Below, in pieces: positions 23,240 to 37,700 of a stretch of DNA of 64,000 nucleotides (positions are counted from its first letter, which is position 1; the number at the start of each line of letters is the position of its first letter). The notes beneath the pieces are model-generated. The model saw nothing but the letters and a program-made list of their open reading frames with translations, was not told the origin of the DNA and ran no database searches. Made by a program: the position numbers and the translations under genes. The stretch comes from Diadema setosum (taxonomy: Eukaryota > Echinodermata > Echinoidea > Diadematoida > Diadematidae). The DNA is taken from contig NC_092686.1 in assembly GCF_964275005.1 (NCBI RefSeq), positions 18,180,547 through 18,244,546 of the forward strand, in the 5' to 3' direction.

Positions 23240-24560
23240 GCCATAAATATAACAAGTAGGCTATCATTTTACAGAGAATTGAGCAATCTGTCTGTGGCTA
23301 CCAAGCATGTGTTGATTTTTCCTGAGATAAGAGAACAATAATTGATTGAACTCAGACTTTCATTTTTTTTTTTTCAGTCAAGAAGAGAGTGAATTTTGGC
23401 TGTCATCACTTCACAATCTTCAAATGATCATGTAGAAAAACTGACAAAAATTAAAATTTTCTGCTGTAAAAGTGTAAAACATTAATGCTATTTATGGATG
23501 AATACCTTCAAATGGTGATCACTCTGATATACATTGTATAAGGATTTGAGACTGGGGCAAAATTGTAGTTGAAAAAAAAAAAAATCAAGATTTTGTGTAC
23601 AAACTGTATTGTATATGGCAGGTTGTGAGGTGATGACACAATGTGACTGCTCATGAAATGTTTTGTGCAAATTAACCAACCTTCCTTCATAACTTCCTTA
23701 ATTTTAAGTGATTTTGATTAAATTTTCACTTTTGTGCTAATACAATTTACTCTTTCCTATCACACAAACTTTTTCTGGTCCAGAATTCTCATTTTCTTAC
23801 TTTCATCAGACACTTAACATTTCTTAAGTCAATTGTTCCTGTAAAGTATAATCATCCACTTGGGGTATCTCTCCTGGCAAATTTATGTGCATAAACTCGT
23901 CATATATTTTTTATTGGCTTTGACATTGAAAAAGAAATCAGTTCAAACTCTGCCAGTATATAAAAAAAGCCACCTAGGGGGATTATCAATTAATTAGAAC
24001 ACTCTGCACACTCGTAATCCTGCATAAATCCAGTTACTATGTTCCTCATGCTGCATGCTGTCCACATAATGTCCTCGCAGTAAAAGTTTACTCAACTATC
24101 AGTTCTGCATAGCATAGTATAAGCGTTAACAACCAGGTGGGTAAATATCAATTTATGTCATCCCATTCCACAATTTCTCATTCTTTTTCCATCTGTGTAT
24201 TATGATGATAAGAGATTTGCTTCATCGAAATTTGCATTTTCAACTCAGGACGGAAGGAAGACCTCGGAGCAAAATGAATGCACTACCACGCACTTTCTGT
24301 CCTGTATAAATACAAATACATAGCTTGGTAGGATGAGGTGGTCTGTGGGTGACCTTTGACCTTGCTTCAGCAAAACTTTTCATATCCCCACTGTCAGACT
24401 TCCTGATGTTTGGTGCAGTGTGCAAAAGATGCACTGACAGAAGAAAGGGACGGTAAACAAAGCTGACCCCTGACTGCAGCAGGGCATCGTAAGAGTTCAA
24501 CGGCCCAAGGCACGATATGACTGATGAGCATGCTGTCCATCACTTCCTCTGACCATTGTT
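23240..24560. other. Intergenic DNA between converging genes
   Basis: AT-rich sequence that should contain the 3' end of HSPA14 (minus strand). A TTTATT at about 23908 (AATAAA on the minus strand) is a possible polyadenylation signal, some 650 bases after the stop. No gene seen. Confidence 0.4.
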
Positions 24561-27500
24561 TCACTCCTTCTTGACCTGGTCATCTCCTGGTCTGGAGGAC
24601 AAAGGCACAAGAATACTGTCCATGCTTCCTGACAGGCTTTCACTGCATGTCACTTCCAGACTGCCATCCCTGCAGTATAAGTGGCAAATGACAACAATAA
24701 AACACATAACAAGAAGCACGTGCGACTCCTGTAACAACAAAGTTCTCAAACAAGGCAGTATTCTGTTGCAATACCAATATATTGTTATATCTAAAGGGAA
24801 TGTTTCACCATAGAATTAAATGATTGTAATTTTTAGGCCTAAATTTTTGCTTTGTGGTCATGAAATCTTGTTATATCTGTGTTTGTTATAACAGGAGTGC
24901 CCTGTACTGAAACATTTGTAAAGCAAAGTGCATCATGTAAAAATAGGATGGTAATAACTAACTGTGTAAAAATCTGCATTTATTGCATGCTTGACTGAGA
25001 GCTTTCTCAAAACATGATTGCTCATCAGCAATCGACATCATCAGACCAACTGCTAAGCCTCTGCATAATACAAAGTACTGGTACAGTGAAACCCCGTTAT
25101 AACGAGTTCGGTTATAACGAGGAACCGCTTATAACGAGGTGATCGCGTCGGTCCCGTTTTCCTTTGCGTGTAAACCTATGGCAGAACGAATCGGTTATAA
25201 CGAGTTCGGTTATAACGAGATTCCGGTTATAACGAGGACTTTTTCGGCGCATCATGATAAAGAAAAACATAGGAAATTTGATCGGATATAACGAGGTACC
25301 ATTTGTTGACTTGCCGCTTTTCAAACACGAGACAAATGAAACATTGAAAATCGAATTCACGCTATCCATGTCTTTTTCACGTTTTGCAGAGAACGGTTCC
25401 TTCCATGTTTTCTTTTATATCAATAAACCACGCAAAAAACAACACATTAATACCATTCGATGTTCCTACTAAATTATTAAACATAATCACTCGATTTTCT
25501 TTTCACACGCGTGCGTAATGTTATAGGTCAGACCACAGCGCAACAAGGGAAAAAAGATAACGCACTCAAAAACTTTTCATGTAGCGACACTCGTGGCAAA
25601 TATGGAAATTGGAATGCGTGTTCAACTCAACATTATATCCTTTCCATTTGTAGTCCCGACTTCAGTTCTTTTGCTTGTTAGCAAATACGAGTGTATGATT
25701 ATAGCCGAAATAATTAATGAAATCGCGATCTCGCCTGGTGACAGTAGCGTAAAAATAGTTGAATAACGCAATCCTGTCGCAATTTTCTTAAGAACGGATG
25801 GATGCAATGCGAAGGGATTTTCGGCAGATGATAAAGAACGCATCTTTAATCCTTTCGGGCGCAACGACAATACAGTACATTGTATGAGATTACAGCCGAA
25901 ATGATTCATGAAATCATCGCATTCCCGCTGGGCACCAACAGCGTAAAAATACCCCGCAAGTTACGCTAAACGACGCACGAATGTTACTCTGAAATCATCG
26001 CGATCTCCCCGGTTGACAGTAGCGTAAAAATAGTTAAATAACGCATGTTAAGCTACTTAGCCGTTGTTCAGAAAAAGAAACAAACGCATTTAACAATTTA
26101 AATAGATCTGGGTTTGTTCATTATCACAATTTTAACAACGCATTTCACAATGAAGATTTTCTTTCTTTCAGAATGGTCTATGAGGAACAGATCTGCGTAA
26201 AAAGGATCACAACCTTCTAAATTCAATCCTATCGCTTATTTTTCAAGAACGGATGTACAAAACGCTAAGAGATTTTCGGAAGAAAATAAACAACGCATTT
26301 TAATCCTTTCGGGCGCAACGATCATACTTGTATAAGAATACAGCCGAAATGATTCATGAAATTATCGCATTCCCGCTTGACACCAACAGCGTAAAAATAC
26401 CTCGCAAGTTACGGTAAACAACGCATTTTATACAATGTGATTTTAATATAATATAGGCCTATACTTCTCAAGAACATAACGTGCACTATTATGCGAAGAG
26501 ATTTTCGGAAGAAAAATAAAGAATTAACCTATTTCAACCCCGACTTTTTCGCCTAATTCACAAATAATTTCCCTTTATTCTCTCGATAATAATGAACCAT
26601 AATTGTGTAATAACAACGCAAAGGATGTTCTTAACTTTCATTGTTGGGTATATTATGACGTCGTGCTTATGTTTTTCTTTGTTTTTGATGCGTACGGTTA
26701 TAACGAGGTACTGGTTATAACGAGGTAATATCGCCGGTCCCACGGACCTCGTTATAACGGGGTTTCACTGTATATACACGCTATCTGTAACTGCATGCTT
26801 CCTATACGTTTTCCCTTGTATCATATGTGTGGACAGCTAGTCAAATATACACACAGTCAACCTCACCTTAGTCAACCTCGCACAAGGTAACAACAAAAAA
26901 AAAAAACAACAAAAACAAAACAAAACAAAAATGGCTATGCCAGAGAAGAATTGTACCCTTGATGGATATACACATGTGTTAATTCTATTGTGTAGGGAAA
27001 AAAAATCACTTGAGTTAAAGCATTTTCTCTGGTCCTATGAATTTGACTTAGGCAAGGTTGACTGTATTTAGACATCCATGGACAGATACCCATGTCTTAA
27101 AGGAACTACAGCATAGATAGAAATGCACCATTGCAAAGGAATTTAAGAAGAGCTCTGCAAAACCAGTTAGATGGATTAATACGAAAGCTAATTATGCGTG
27201 ACTTGTTAAAACTCTGCGAGTGGTTTATTCACCTTTTCAGATGGACATCTAGGGTGACTTTACCCTCCTGTGGCTCCTCTGTGGCTAAGTCTCTGAGAAC
27301 AATCTGTAAAAAGAGTAGCAAGATAAGAGATGAGTTAGATGTGGCAAGATGCTACCACAAAAAGCAATTTGATATATCAATTCAGAGTGAGCACATCTGT
27401 AATTCACATACAAAGAATCTTCAGGAAATTACTAATGACAAATTAGTAATCTTCATGACTGTGATATGGTGGTAAAATTACACTGCTGTTATGTTCCTAT

Positions 27501-30500
27501 AGCCCCTCCCCATCCCCATATTCTATAACTTATCTCATTCTGTATTTACTTTTACTGATGTGAGCCTTCATGGACAATTTGAATATTAAAAGTAAGACAA
27601 CTTAATGTGAAAAAAAAAAAACAATCCGAAAGATAAAGCCCAGCATGTTTCTAAGTATACTAGAGTTTTGATTTGACATATGGCTCATGGTAATTTAAAA
27701 GTCACGCTAGGTCCTTGCAAATCTTGCAATATCAGCTCAACATTGAGAGTTTTCCGAGTGACAAGGGGGTCATCATTGGTCTGCCTTTCTCATGGATCAC
27801 CCACAAATTGTGATGTTAGATGCAGGCAACACAACTTGACAGCATGATTTCAGATGTGCGTTTACCAGTGCATACTGTGTGGGACAATGAGTTCTGCCAA
27901 TCGTTTTGGTGCAGAAATAATACTGACAAGACCTCTGCCCAATCAGTAGGAACAGTGTGTCCAGATGCCGAGACTCTGAGATACATCCTCTCCCTCTTAT
28001 TGTTATACAATTGTAATCTATTGAACACTTTGCTACATTGGTATATTCAGATATTGAACCGGTATGCATTAAACCTTGTCAGTGATTACAAATATTTTTG
28101 TTCATATGACTGTAAAAACATTATATTCATAATTATGGTAAATCTGAGGCAATCTAGTGGATAGAGGTACAGCATGAATTCAACACTATGCATGTATACA
28201 TAGCCTCATCTATGAAGCTCTATTGGGACTGTTAAAGCTTGAGCAGTTGGAATCTGTCTTTGATGTCAGGGCAGCACTGGTGTGTACAAACAATGGCCAT
28301 GCCTATGATGCAGTAAGGCCAGAATTGATTAGATTGTGATGTATCTTGAAGTAAACTGCCCTTTAATTGGTTATTTCTCCTTCGTAACCATACTTGGAAT
28401 CATTATTGTGTTGACTAAGTAATGTTACATCCAAGGAACAGGTCATCTTATGTACTTTGTCACATAGAGTAAAAACCATTTAATAATGAATGAGTAGTAG
28501 GATGAACTAGTATCATCATCAACTGTAATAACTTTACGGCAATTAGTAGTTACATGATGCAGATGTCATGTCAGCTCAAGAATGCCTCAAACACTTTGAA
28601 GTGAAATTCAACACCATGTTAAATTTCTCTAAAACCTAGGCTAATATCACATGTACAGAACAGAAGAAGTTTCATCAAAGTCGGACACAATGAAAGAGAG
28701 TTATGAATTTATTTTTTCACATACTTTCAGTGATGACTATAGATGTCAGTCTGATTCTGATGAACCTACTACTGTAAAAGTGGTTTCTTTCGCGTACAGA
28801 TATTTCGCGGTTTCCATCGGTGCCGACTTTTTCGCGTGTGCTTAAATTCGCGGTCGGCAAAATCTGAGAATTCACAGTCGGCAAAAACTGTTTTATTTTG
28901 CACATGAAAACCCAAACTATAATCCAATAATTTTTTTATTTATCAAATAGAAATTAAAATTAAATGCAGGCTTACCTGAAATCCCGTCTCTCGAGTACTT
29001 TATAATATGCTTGTAGGCACGCACACAGGAGTTGACCTACATTGCGCGGAGTCTTCGTGTGTGCATGTGCGCAATAGCGTTGTAACAAGAGGCGAGTTCA
29101 AAACATTTTCGTGTGATGTTAAATTCGCGGTTCAACCTCAAAGCGCGAAAATAAAACCACCGCGAAAGAAACCACTTTTACAGTATGCCATTTGTTTTGT
29201 TTCTTCATCTCTTTATTAAAGCTAACTTGAACATGGTGTGGTATAACAATACACTGAAATCAGGGGGGCATTTCATGAAGCGTTTTGTCAGATATTTTGT
29301 CTGACAAACTGTTACAAGCTACTGAAATCCTTGCATCTGATTGGCTGAGAGCAAATTTGTCCGACAAAGTTGTCGGACAAAATGCTTCATGAAATGCCCC
29401 CCAGGTATGACAGGTGTTTCTGGGGTCATACCTGTCCTAGACTGGTAGTGGCTGCTGGTGTGCACCCTGGCTCTCCTTCCACAAGCTGTAGGCAGAGGGA
29501 ATCCTGCTCCTTGGGAATGGTGAAGTAATGCTGCTGTCGCAATGGGATGAAGCTCAGCTTTGGCACAATGGTATGCAGAGATGGGGACCCACTTTCATCT
29601 ATAACCTGTCATCATATAGCAGGTTACAAGTTGTTCAGTGACAAACAGTAGCTAGCAGTTTATATGAATACTACACTGGTTCACTATTCTTGTACAGTTG
29701 CATGTTCAAAAATAAACGAGACAAAAAATAGCAACAAAATGAAAATTTAAATTGTACTCAATGCACACAAAACAATGAACTTAGTTTAATGTAGGCCCTA
29801 CGTATCCATACCTGCACAACTATTCACTAAAGAAATCCCGTACTAGCCTTCTGGCCAAGATCATGACTTGTGTGGAAAGCAATAAGGGCATTCTTTAGGG
29901 TGAAGGAACAAAAACAAAGATGCCAAACTTGTAAACAGCAATGGAGTATCCAGAGGGCTGAAAAGGTGTTGGTTTTTTTTTTTTTTTTAACTTATTTATT
30001 TATTTATTTATTTATTTTTGAATGGCAGTTTTACACTCCTACAACAAACATGTGTAGTCAAACACTTTGGGAAAAACTGTATTTTCCATGAGACTCGCAG
30101 TATTTTTGGAAAAAAAAAAACCCATACAGAAACAAAACAGTACTATTTAATACTGCAAAAATGTAACAGTTACCAACTCTATGAAAAGCATGTCTGTGAA
30201 GCTTACCTTGACATAAATGGACTTGCTAGTAGATGGTGTCTGTATCTCATTACTGCTACAAGAGACACTGTCATCTCTGCTCATTAACAAGGCAGCCTAG
30301 AGAGAAGTTGAAAGAACAGTTTGTGAGATGAAGTTCAAAATTTTTCTTTGCATAAATCCAGATAAAACTTTGATGAACTTGAATGCTGTCATGACAGAAG
30401 TGACTGAGAGTAATAATACTGTAAAACAAGAAATATTCGCAGCATAATGTTTGTGTGCATAACAGCCAACAGTTTTTTTTTTCTGAATGAATTTTGCACG

Positions 30501-31765
30501 AATTGCCACTTGCATTCTATGCATAAAAGTACAGAAAAGAACTTTCATGTGCATTTGAATTTAGTGAATCTTGGCTCCTTGCGAAATATGCAAAATGTCA
30601 TGAACACAAAATCTCTGGTTTTACTGTTGTGTAGTTTTTCTTTCATAGTAGCTTTCAACCACACTGTGACATGTAAATTGCTTGACAGCATATCATTATG
30701 TGAATCCCTGGAATGAAACCAACAGCTCCTGAGCACTTATTTTACCTGATGGGGAGTATTCCAGCTAGGCATCAGTTCACACCACACACATAACAGCAAA
30801 CTACCTTGTCGTTCAGCTTTATGTCAGGTACCCAATTGTACATTTAGGTTTAAAGGAGCATTGTACATGAAGTGTGGTAGTAAGGCTCAAATCCTGAATG
30901 ATCCTGTTGAAGATCAGTGTGCATGCACCAGAACATCACACTTCTACCATGAACCTTTGAAATATTAATCTTGTGGACTTAGACCCATCCCTTAACCCGT
31001 TGAGGACGGATTGATTTTGCGACAACATGCATTTCCCATAGACACTTGCCCGAGTATACTCCGGACTTGTCCTCAACGGGTTAAGATACTAAGGTCCAAA
31101 TTGTGGTACAATCTTGTCTATGGTTCAAAACATGGACAAAGACCGTAGTTTTTTATGGGGCCCCCAAGTGTCGCCTTCGTGAATTCGGGGCTAAGAGTCC
31201 AAAGAATGACCTGTTAACTATCTTACTAGCAGCATCCTGCTAAGTTCTTCACATGATTAATATCATGTGATCTTATTTGAAGTTTACAAAATTGGTATAG
31301 CTCATCTAAACTCCAAATTCCACATACTGGTCGTGGATATTGACTATACCATTCAAAGGTTTGTTTTCTGCAATGTACCATTAATCTGATATGATGGAAT
31401 AGGCATATATTATATATTGTGGTCTAATGAAATGTTATTGTTTCCACCTTGTTCTTTGCATTTTAATGAGAATTTGGAAATATATGAAATTAAGTGAAAA
31501 TAACTGGAATATACTCAGGCAATCAGAAAATCAGGCTTCAAACCCATTCCAACATCTGTTCAAACCTTTTTAATTACAATTACAGTCTAAGATGATTCCT
31601 AAGTGCTAGGATGTAGTACTGTACCTGCACTGCAGCCCCTGTTGCAATGACCTCTTCTGGTGATATTGAGTTGAGCAGCTCAGCATCAGGAAACATATCT
31701 CTTAGCTGACTTTGAAGTTTTGGAATGCGAGTTGAGCCTCCTGTAATGATTACCTATCATTGTCA

Positions 31766-31796
<31 letters not shown>

Positions 31797-34700
31797 CAAA
31801 CAACAACAAATAAACAAACAAGCAAACAAAAATACATATAATTGAATGTACACAACATAATATCCCTATCTGATCAATGATATTCAGGATGTCACCCTCT
31901 GTGATTTCAAGCCTTCCTGATTGTCATCATTCAGAGTACCTGCACCTCGGTGAAATGCAAGACATAGTAAAAAAAAAAAAAAAAAATTGTTTTGGCCAGG
32001 GTTGCATACGTTGAAATTTGTGATCATGATTGATGTATGGGTGACCTTACAAGAGGACTCTTTCATAAGTTGCCAGTTGTTTAATTTTGTTTTTATCACC
32101 GTAATAGTGTTCATTACACTTACAGAGACATGAATGAATGAGAAAAGAGAAGTATATGTACAGAAATGTGTAGCTCAAGATATTTCATACCTGCCAAATG
32201 TCATATTTAGAATAACAAACGCTGTATCATTTGTTGAATGCTCAGGTTTGACATGGCCTAGGGACTTATTATCTTGTAAACAACTGTGCATAATAACATT
32301 TGAATTTCATTTCATCAAGTACAGTCATACCATTATTTCCTTAGATTACAATACTAGTCATCACCTTGTAAGAAGACTGTGCAATCAAAAAACTGCCATA
32401 TCTGGGAGCTGTATACACTGTGTTCAATGGCAAATGCAGAAATAAAACCTACACATTAAGATAAAAAGGTGACTGCCTTGGAACAACCCTTGTGTGATTC
32501 AGCATTGCCATCTTTTCTGAAATGTAATAGCTGGAATTCAACTTCCATGCATTCAGACCGAGAGATTGCTGGTCTAAATAGTTACAACTTGCTTGGACCA
32601 AATTAAGGTAATTATGATTGGTCATGTTACCTTGTGTATATCACTTGAAGATAACCCAGTTTCTTGAAGAGTAGCTGGTATTAAGTGGAGACATCTCTGG
32701 AGAGGTACATTAACCACTGATTCAAATTTAGCCCTGCAAGGAACCAGATAGGTACAAAGGTATTACTGAAAGATTGTCACACACTTACACTTTTCAAAAA
32801 TATTCACTGATGGGTGATTCATGGACCAATTCCTACTGGCAGACAGATGGGCAGATTTGGTGTTTGAATAAACAAATCATCCATTAAATAAACTCTCAAC
32901 TCTCTATTTCAAAGGCTATGGTAAACAAACATTCACTGCTTTGATGGACATGGTTCAAACTATTTGCCCAGTGGTAACTTCTAAACAGTGCTATGCCCCA
33001 AGAATTTGTCTTGGGCATAACACTGTCAAGAAATCACACTGCTGAGAAATCACAGAGGACAAATAGTTTTAACCGTGACCTGAGAAAAAGCAATTCATGT
33101 TTCATATACCACATCCCTCTTAATTTGAGATAATTAGCAAAAAAATGCTAAATTAAGGCATTGAAATAAGGTTGTTACGCTCCCAGGAAGAGAAATTACA
33201 CACAGCATTATTTCACAATGTGCAAATATAGATAAATGCGCATGATACTTTCACAAGATTAACAGCAACAATGCGAATATATAGATACGCCGACAAGATA
33301 TGCGCATCTTGAAAAACCACTAGCTGACTTCTGGGCAGTAAAGCCAAAACTATTTACTGCCCTTGGACCAATCAGAAGCGAGGACTCATCAAATGAGGCA
33401 TATAATAGTAAACATACAATGTTACAGAGTAATTCAGGCATCAAAAATCTTAATGCAGTTTGATGCTAGTATTGGCGAGGCTCACACAATTGGCAGTATA
33501 CAATTTCACACACTTGCTTAACATCTATGTGCATCACAGACAATAGTAACAGATAATTATACATTGTCGCTAAATAGAACAAAAACTGGAAAGAAAAAAA
33601 ACCCTTCCTGTTGCATAAAATCTCATATACATGGAATGAGAATAAGGGTTCAGTCAAAAACAAATTTCCTAGTGAAATTACAATTGATAATAAATATGTT
33701 TATTGGGTATCCATCTTACCTAGTTATGTTGCTATGGAAATCAATGCCCTCGTAGAGTGAGTCCACTGAGATGTGTGAAGTATTGATGGTGGAGAGTACA
33801 TGCTTGCACGTCTCACATGCATTGTATAGCTTCCCCATGGCTCTCTTGTTTTCACTGACATCCATTCTATACTGTCTAGAATTGAATACAATTAAGGACA
33901 AGACAAAAATAGGTCATTATACATTTGTCAGAGAGTTTGATGTGGGCAAGGTAAGTCAAGAAATAATTTCTGCTGGAATTTTACTCTGATTCTTCTATAC
34001 ATGGGACAATTTCATTGGACTGACCACGTGGCAATTATGCATACATTCTATAAATTTGGGAATATGAAGTAATGGAAGACTAACTCACACCTTCATATAT
34101 CCTCCCCCATCAACAAATTTGGGTGCTGCATGTACACAGGAATCACATATTGGCACATACTGATTATTACAGCCACAATGGTTTTTGTTTATGATCTTTT
34201 ATTTTATTCAAGGCAGTCATCATTATATGAACAGTAAAGTTTTTAATACTTCCTATTTGGCTTCTGAATCAGAATCATTATTCTCAACTACATCATAACA
34301 ATTTCCTAGTAGCAATACAAGCAATATCAAATTTGTGCTCCCAGTTATCATGCAAAATGTGGTGTGTATCATTCCATACCTCTTGAATTCCTGAACACAC
34401 AAGCTTGAAAGGGCGCTGGTAATGTCATCTCCTCCACACTCATGATATGTCTTTGAGGCCTCAATCCTGTAAAGGCCATTTGTCACATTGACAACTGACA
34501 CACTCACTGTGCTGCCTCCAAGTCTGTACACGAGCACATTACTGGAAAGAATCACAAAAACAACATCTGGGTGAGCTGACAAATGCTGTAACAGCACATC
34601 TATAAAGTCAAACAAAGGGATGGCCCAGCTCACAACGACATGCGTTATGTCAACCATAATAGTATTTTTAACCTCCAAACTATAACTATGTAATTATGAT

Positions 34701-37700
34701 TATGCATCCAGACTTCAAACAAATAAAACACCACTGACATATATCATCATTGAACATTTACAAACACTTGTGTTTCTGAAGATGAGTGAACTAAATCACT
34801 CCTTCATCTAGAATAACTGATGGCACTACAGTCCAAACTCTCTAATCCGGACATGTCAGGACCAGGGCTCATCCGGATATTAAAGGGATTTGGCTGGATA
34901 TGGGAGACTTAATGTTTAATACATGCAGCTGCCTACCCAATGGTAGCTACATGTAACTTATTGCAGGTAGCATACACTCATACTCTTTCTTTGCTATAAG
35001 TGCAAAATTATAGGCGTTTCTCTTTTTTTTTTTTAATAAGAAAATGAAAATAAATTTGTTGTCAAATAATATGTAATTCATGAGAGCTTGTGTAGAAATT
35101 TTTTTTTAGTTTAAAATCCCCCTTTTTCCTGTAATTATTAGATTGAAAAAAAGCAAACAAACAAACAATCATGGCAAGATGGCATCAGGATAATAGAGAG
35201 ATCTGGATAAAGGAAGGCCGGATAAGAGAGGCTGGACTGTACTTCTGACAGGTGATATAGGCATACCATGGATCATGAAGCTTTGTAACCCCGATGCTGT
35301 AAGCTAGAGCTGCTGCAGAAGGCTCACTGATTAAGCGTAAGACTTCAAATCCTGCTACTTCTGCTGCTTTCCTGCCAATAGACAATGAGAAACAAAGATA
35401 AAATACCACATAATTATCAAATATTGCTATATTTCTTTACATGTTTTTCTCAACTACCCACAATGATAAGAACTTCCAGGAACATTAGCAAATTGGATGA
35501 TTTCTTATGCTCATTTCTACTACTCTCAATGAAACTGAAACACAAGAATATATTGTCTGCAGCCATCATGCCAGTTTCACAGAAATGTATGGGATCGTTA
35601 TATCCTGCTTCACTGTCTATTTCAGTTGGGCACTGCAGATTTTTATCAACGCTGAAGTGCAGGGTGGTCCATGAAGGAATTTTGCATAATGCCTTGCCAA
35701 CAATTTCATTGAACATTAAAGTGGTGTGACAAAAAAAGAAATGACAACATTATAGACAATAGAAAACTTGCCAAAGAGCCAGATGTGTCCATTAATTTCA
35801 CATAAACATGCTCAAGATTTATTCTCAGATCATAGCTCATTTATTGATAACTATTCAAGACTACTCCACTAAGGATAAGATGCACCTAAAACCCAGGAGA
35901 ATCCTGGGTCCTTGAGAGGGTGCTGGACCCCAGCTGCACAAGACTTTGCAATTCATACTTGTGATGCCTGTGGTGCATACAATTTCAAGATCTCTTTCCA
36001 GGCATCATGCTTAAATTTGCAAGTTGTGGACTACACTGGACATTATCATAATATACAGCACATATGAATAATAAATAATACTGCTATAACTCGACAGAAA
36101 GAACAGCTGGTCTTTAGGCTCTACTTACCATTTAGTTTAATAACATATCCTCTGCTATCAGTTGGGATTTTGTCATATTTTCTACATATGGGAATTTATC
36201 AACTAAAAAGATAAGCTTAGAAGCAGACATTTGAACACAGAAAGTGGCATGGAAAAGAAAGGCAGCTTCACTACAGTGCATACACCTACAGCAAGCAAAC
36301 AGGAGATATCCTCATTAAAGAGGAAATCCACCCCCAAATTAATAAACTTTAAAAGAAAGAGAAAAAATTCCCTACAAAACGTTCCAAAAATAACAAAAAT
36401 CAGAAAAGAAATAAGATATGACATTATGAAATTTCACATTTCTTCAATTTACAATTTTTCATGTATATAATATGAAATTCTGACAAATTTTTGTTTCTAT
36501 CTACATACAGGTAAAAACATATTCCCATACCAAAATATATCAGTTAACATTTGCTTTCTTTTAATATGTGTGGTATTTATATGGCTGAAATATGAGATTT
36601 TTGTCATTTCTGTATATGAAATGAATATGAAATTGTGAGAGCATGACATCATTAACTTGCTGATTTGAATATTCATGACAACTACTCAAGAAGTGTTTTC
36701 CTAAGAAATTTTTAAGAATTCAAAATGTCATAACTTCCTTATTTCTTATCTGATTTTGATAATTTTTGCACTGTTCTGTAGGGAATTTTTTTTTTCTTTC
36801 TTATGAAATTAATACAATTCTGGAAGGGATTTCCTCTTTAGGTCAACTGAACATTGATACCCACCTTACTGCATCCCTTTGTTGGCCTGAGAAATCAGCT
36901 GGTACTGTTAGGACAGCACTCTTGACACTTTTGCCTCCCCCATGCTCTGCAATTTCTGTTCATGATAGATATGACAATATACTCTTAATGTCACCTAACT
37001 AAAAAAAAAAAAAATAAAAAGCTTTCAGGAAATGGGATTGAGTTCCCATCACACATTGCAATAACTAAACAGTCTGATTTTTCTTAAATTCAACCAGCTC
37101 TTTGTTTTTGCAGTAGCATGGTATACTAATCTTATATCTCTGGGTAGCTACAAATTAGCTTTCAAGTTTGTGGCTCAGATTCAGAAATTTCACTTTTTTA
37201 AAAACAAGTTTGAAATATGACTGCCGTGAACAGAATCCATTATGTGAAAAAATGTAATACAGAAAAACTGTACATTTCACTGTACAATCAGCTGCTCAGG
37301 TGACTTGAGATTTGGAGTTTGTTTGCATTGGAAATATAGACATGTTCTGCAATAAGCCAGTTCATAATTAGCTCATGGGCACGTTGGTACAAATGACCTT
37401 TCTTTTTTCTCAGTTGGTTAGGCACTTCAATCGTTTTCAAAGAGACATTATGGGTACCGGTAAGCTTGCCCGACGTAGTAATTCATGGAATTTGTGTTCA
37501 AACAATGAATGAACTTGCATAGACCAGGTGACCAGAATGGTCCGTCAATCAACCGTCGGGGAAGCATCCATTTCATTGATTTGCATTGAATGCATTAAAA
37601 AACTGTTTTATTCTTATTGCCAAATACCAGGTTTGCTGTCAGGTGGATGTAGTGGCAAGCAACATTTACAAGGATTGCATGAATAATCATTGTATGACAG

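Noticed and set aside
24556-24813. Plus-strand frame of 85 codons
   Set aside because: Antisense to the last HSPA14 exon.
27797-28164. Overlapping open frames on both strands in HSPA14 intron 11
   Set aside because: No splice signals, no domain, and strand-symmetric openness that is usually chance.
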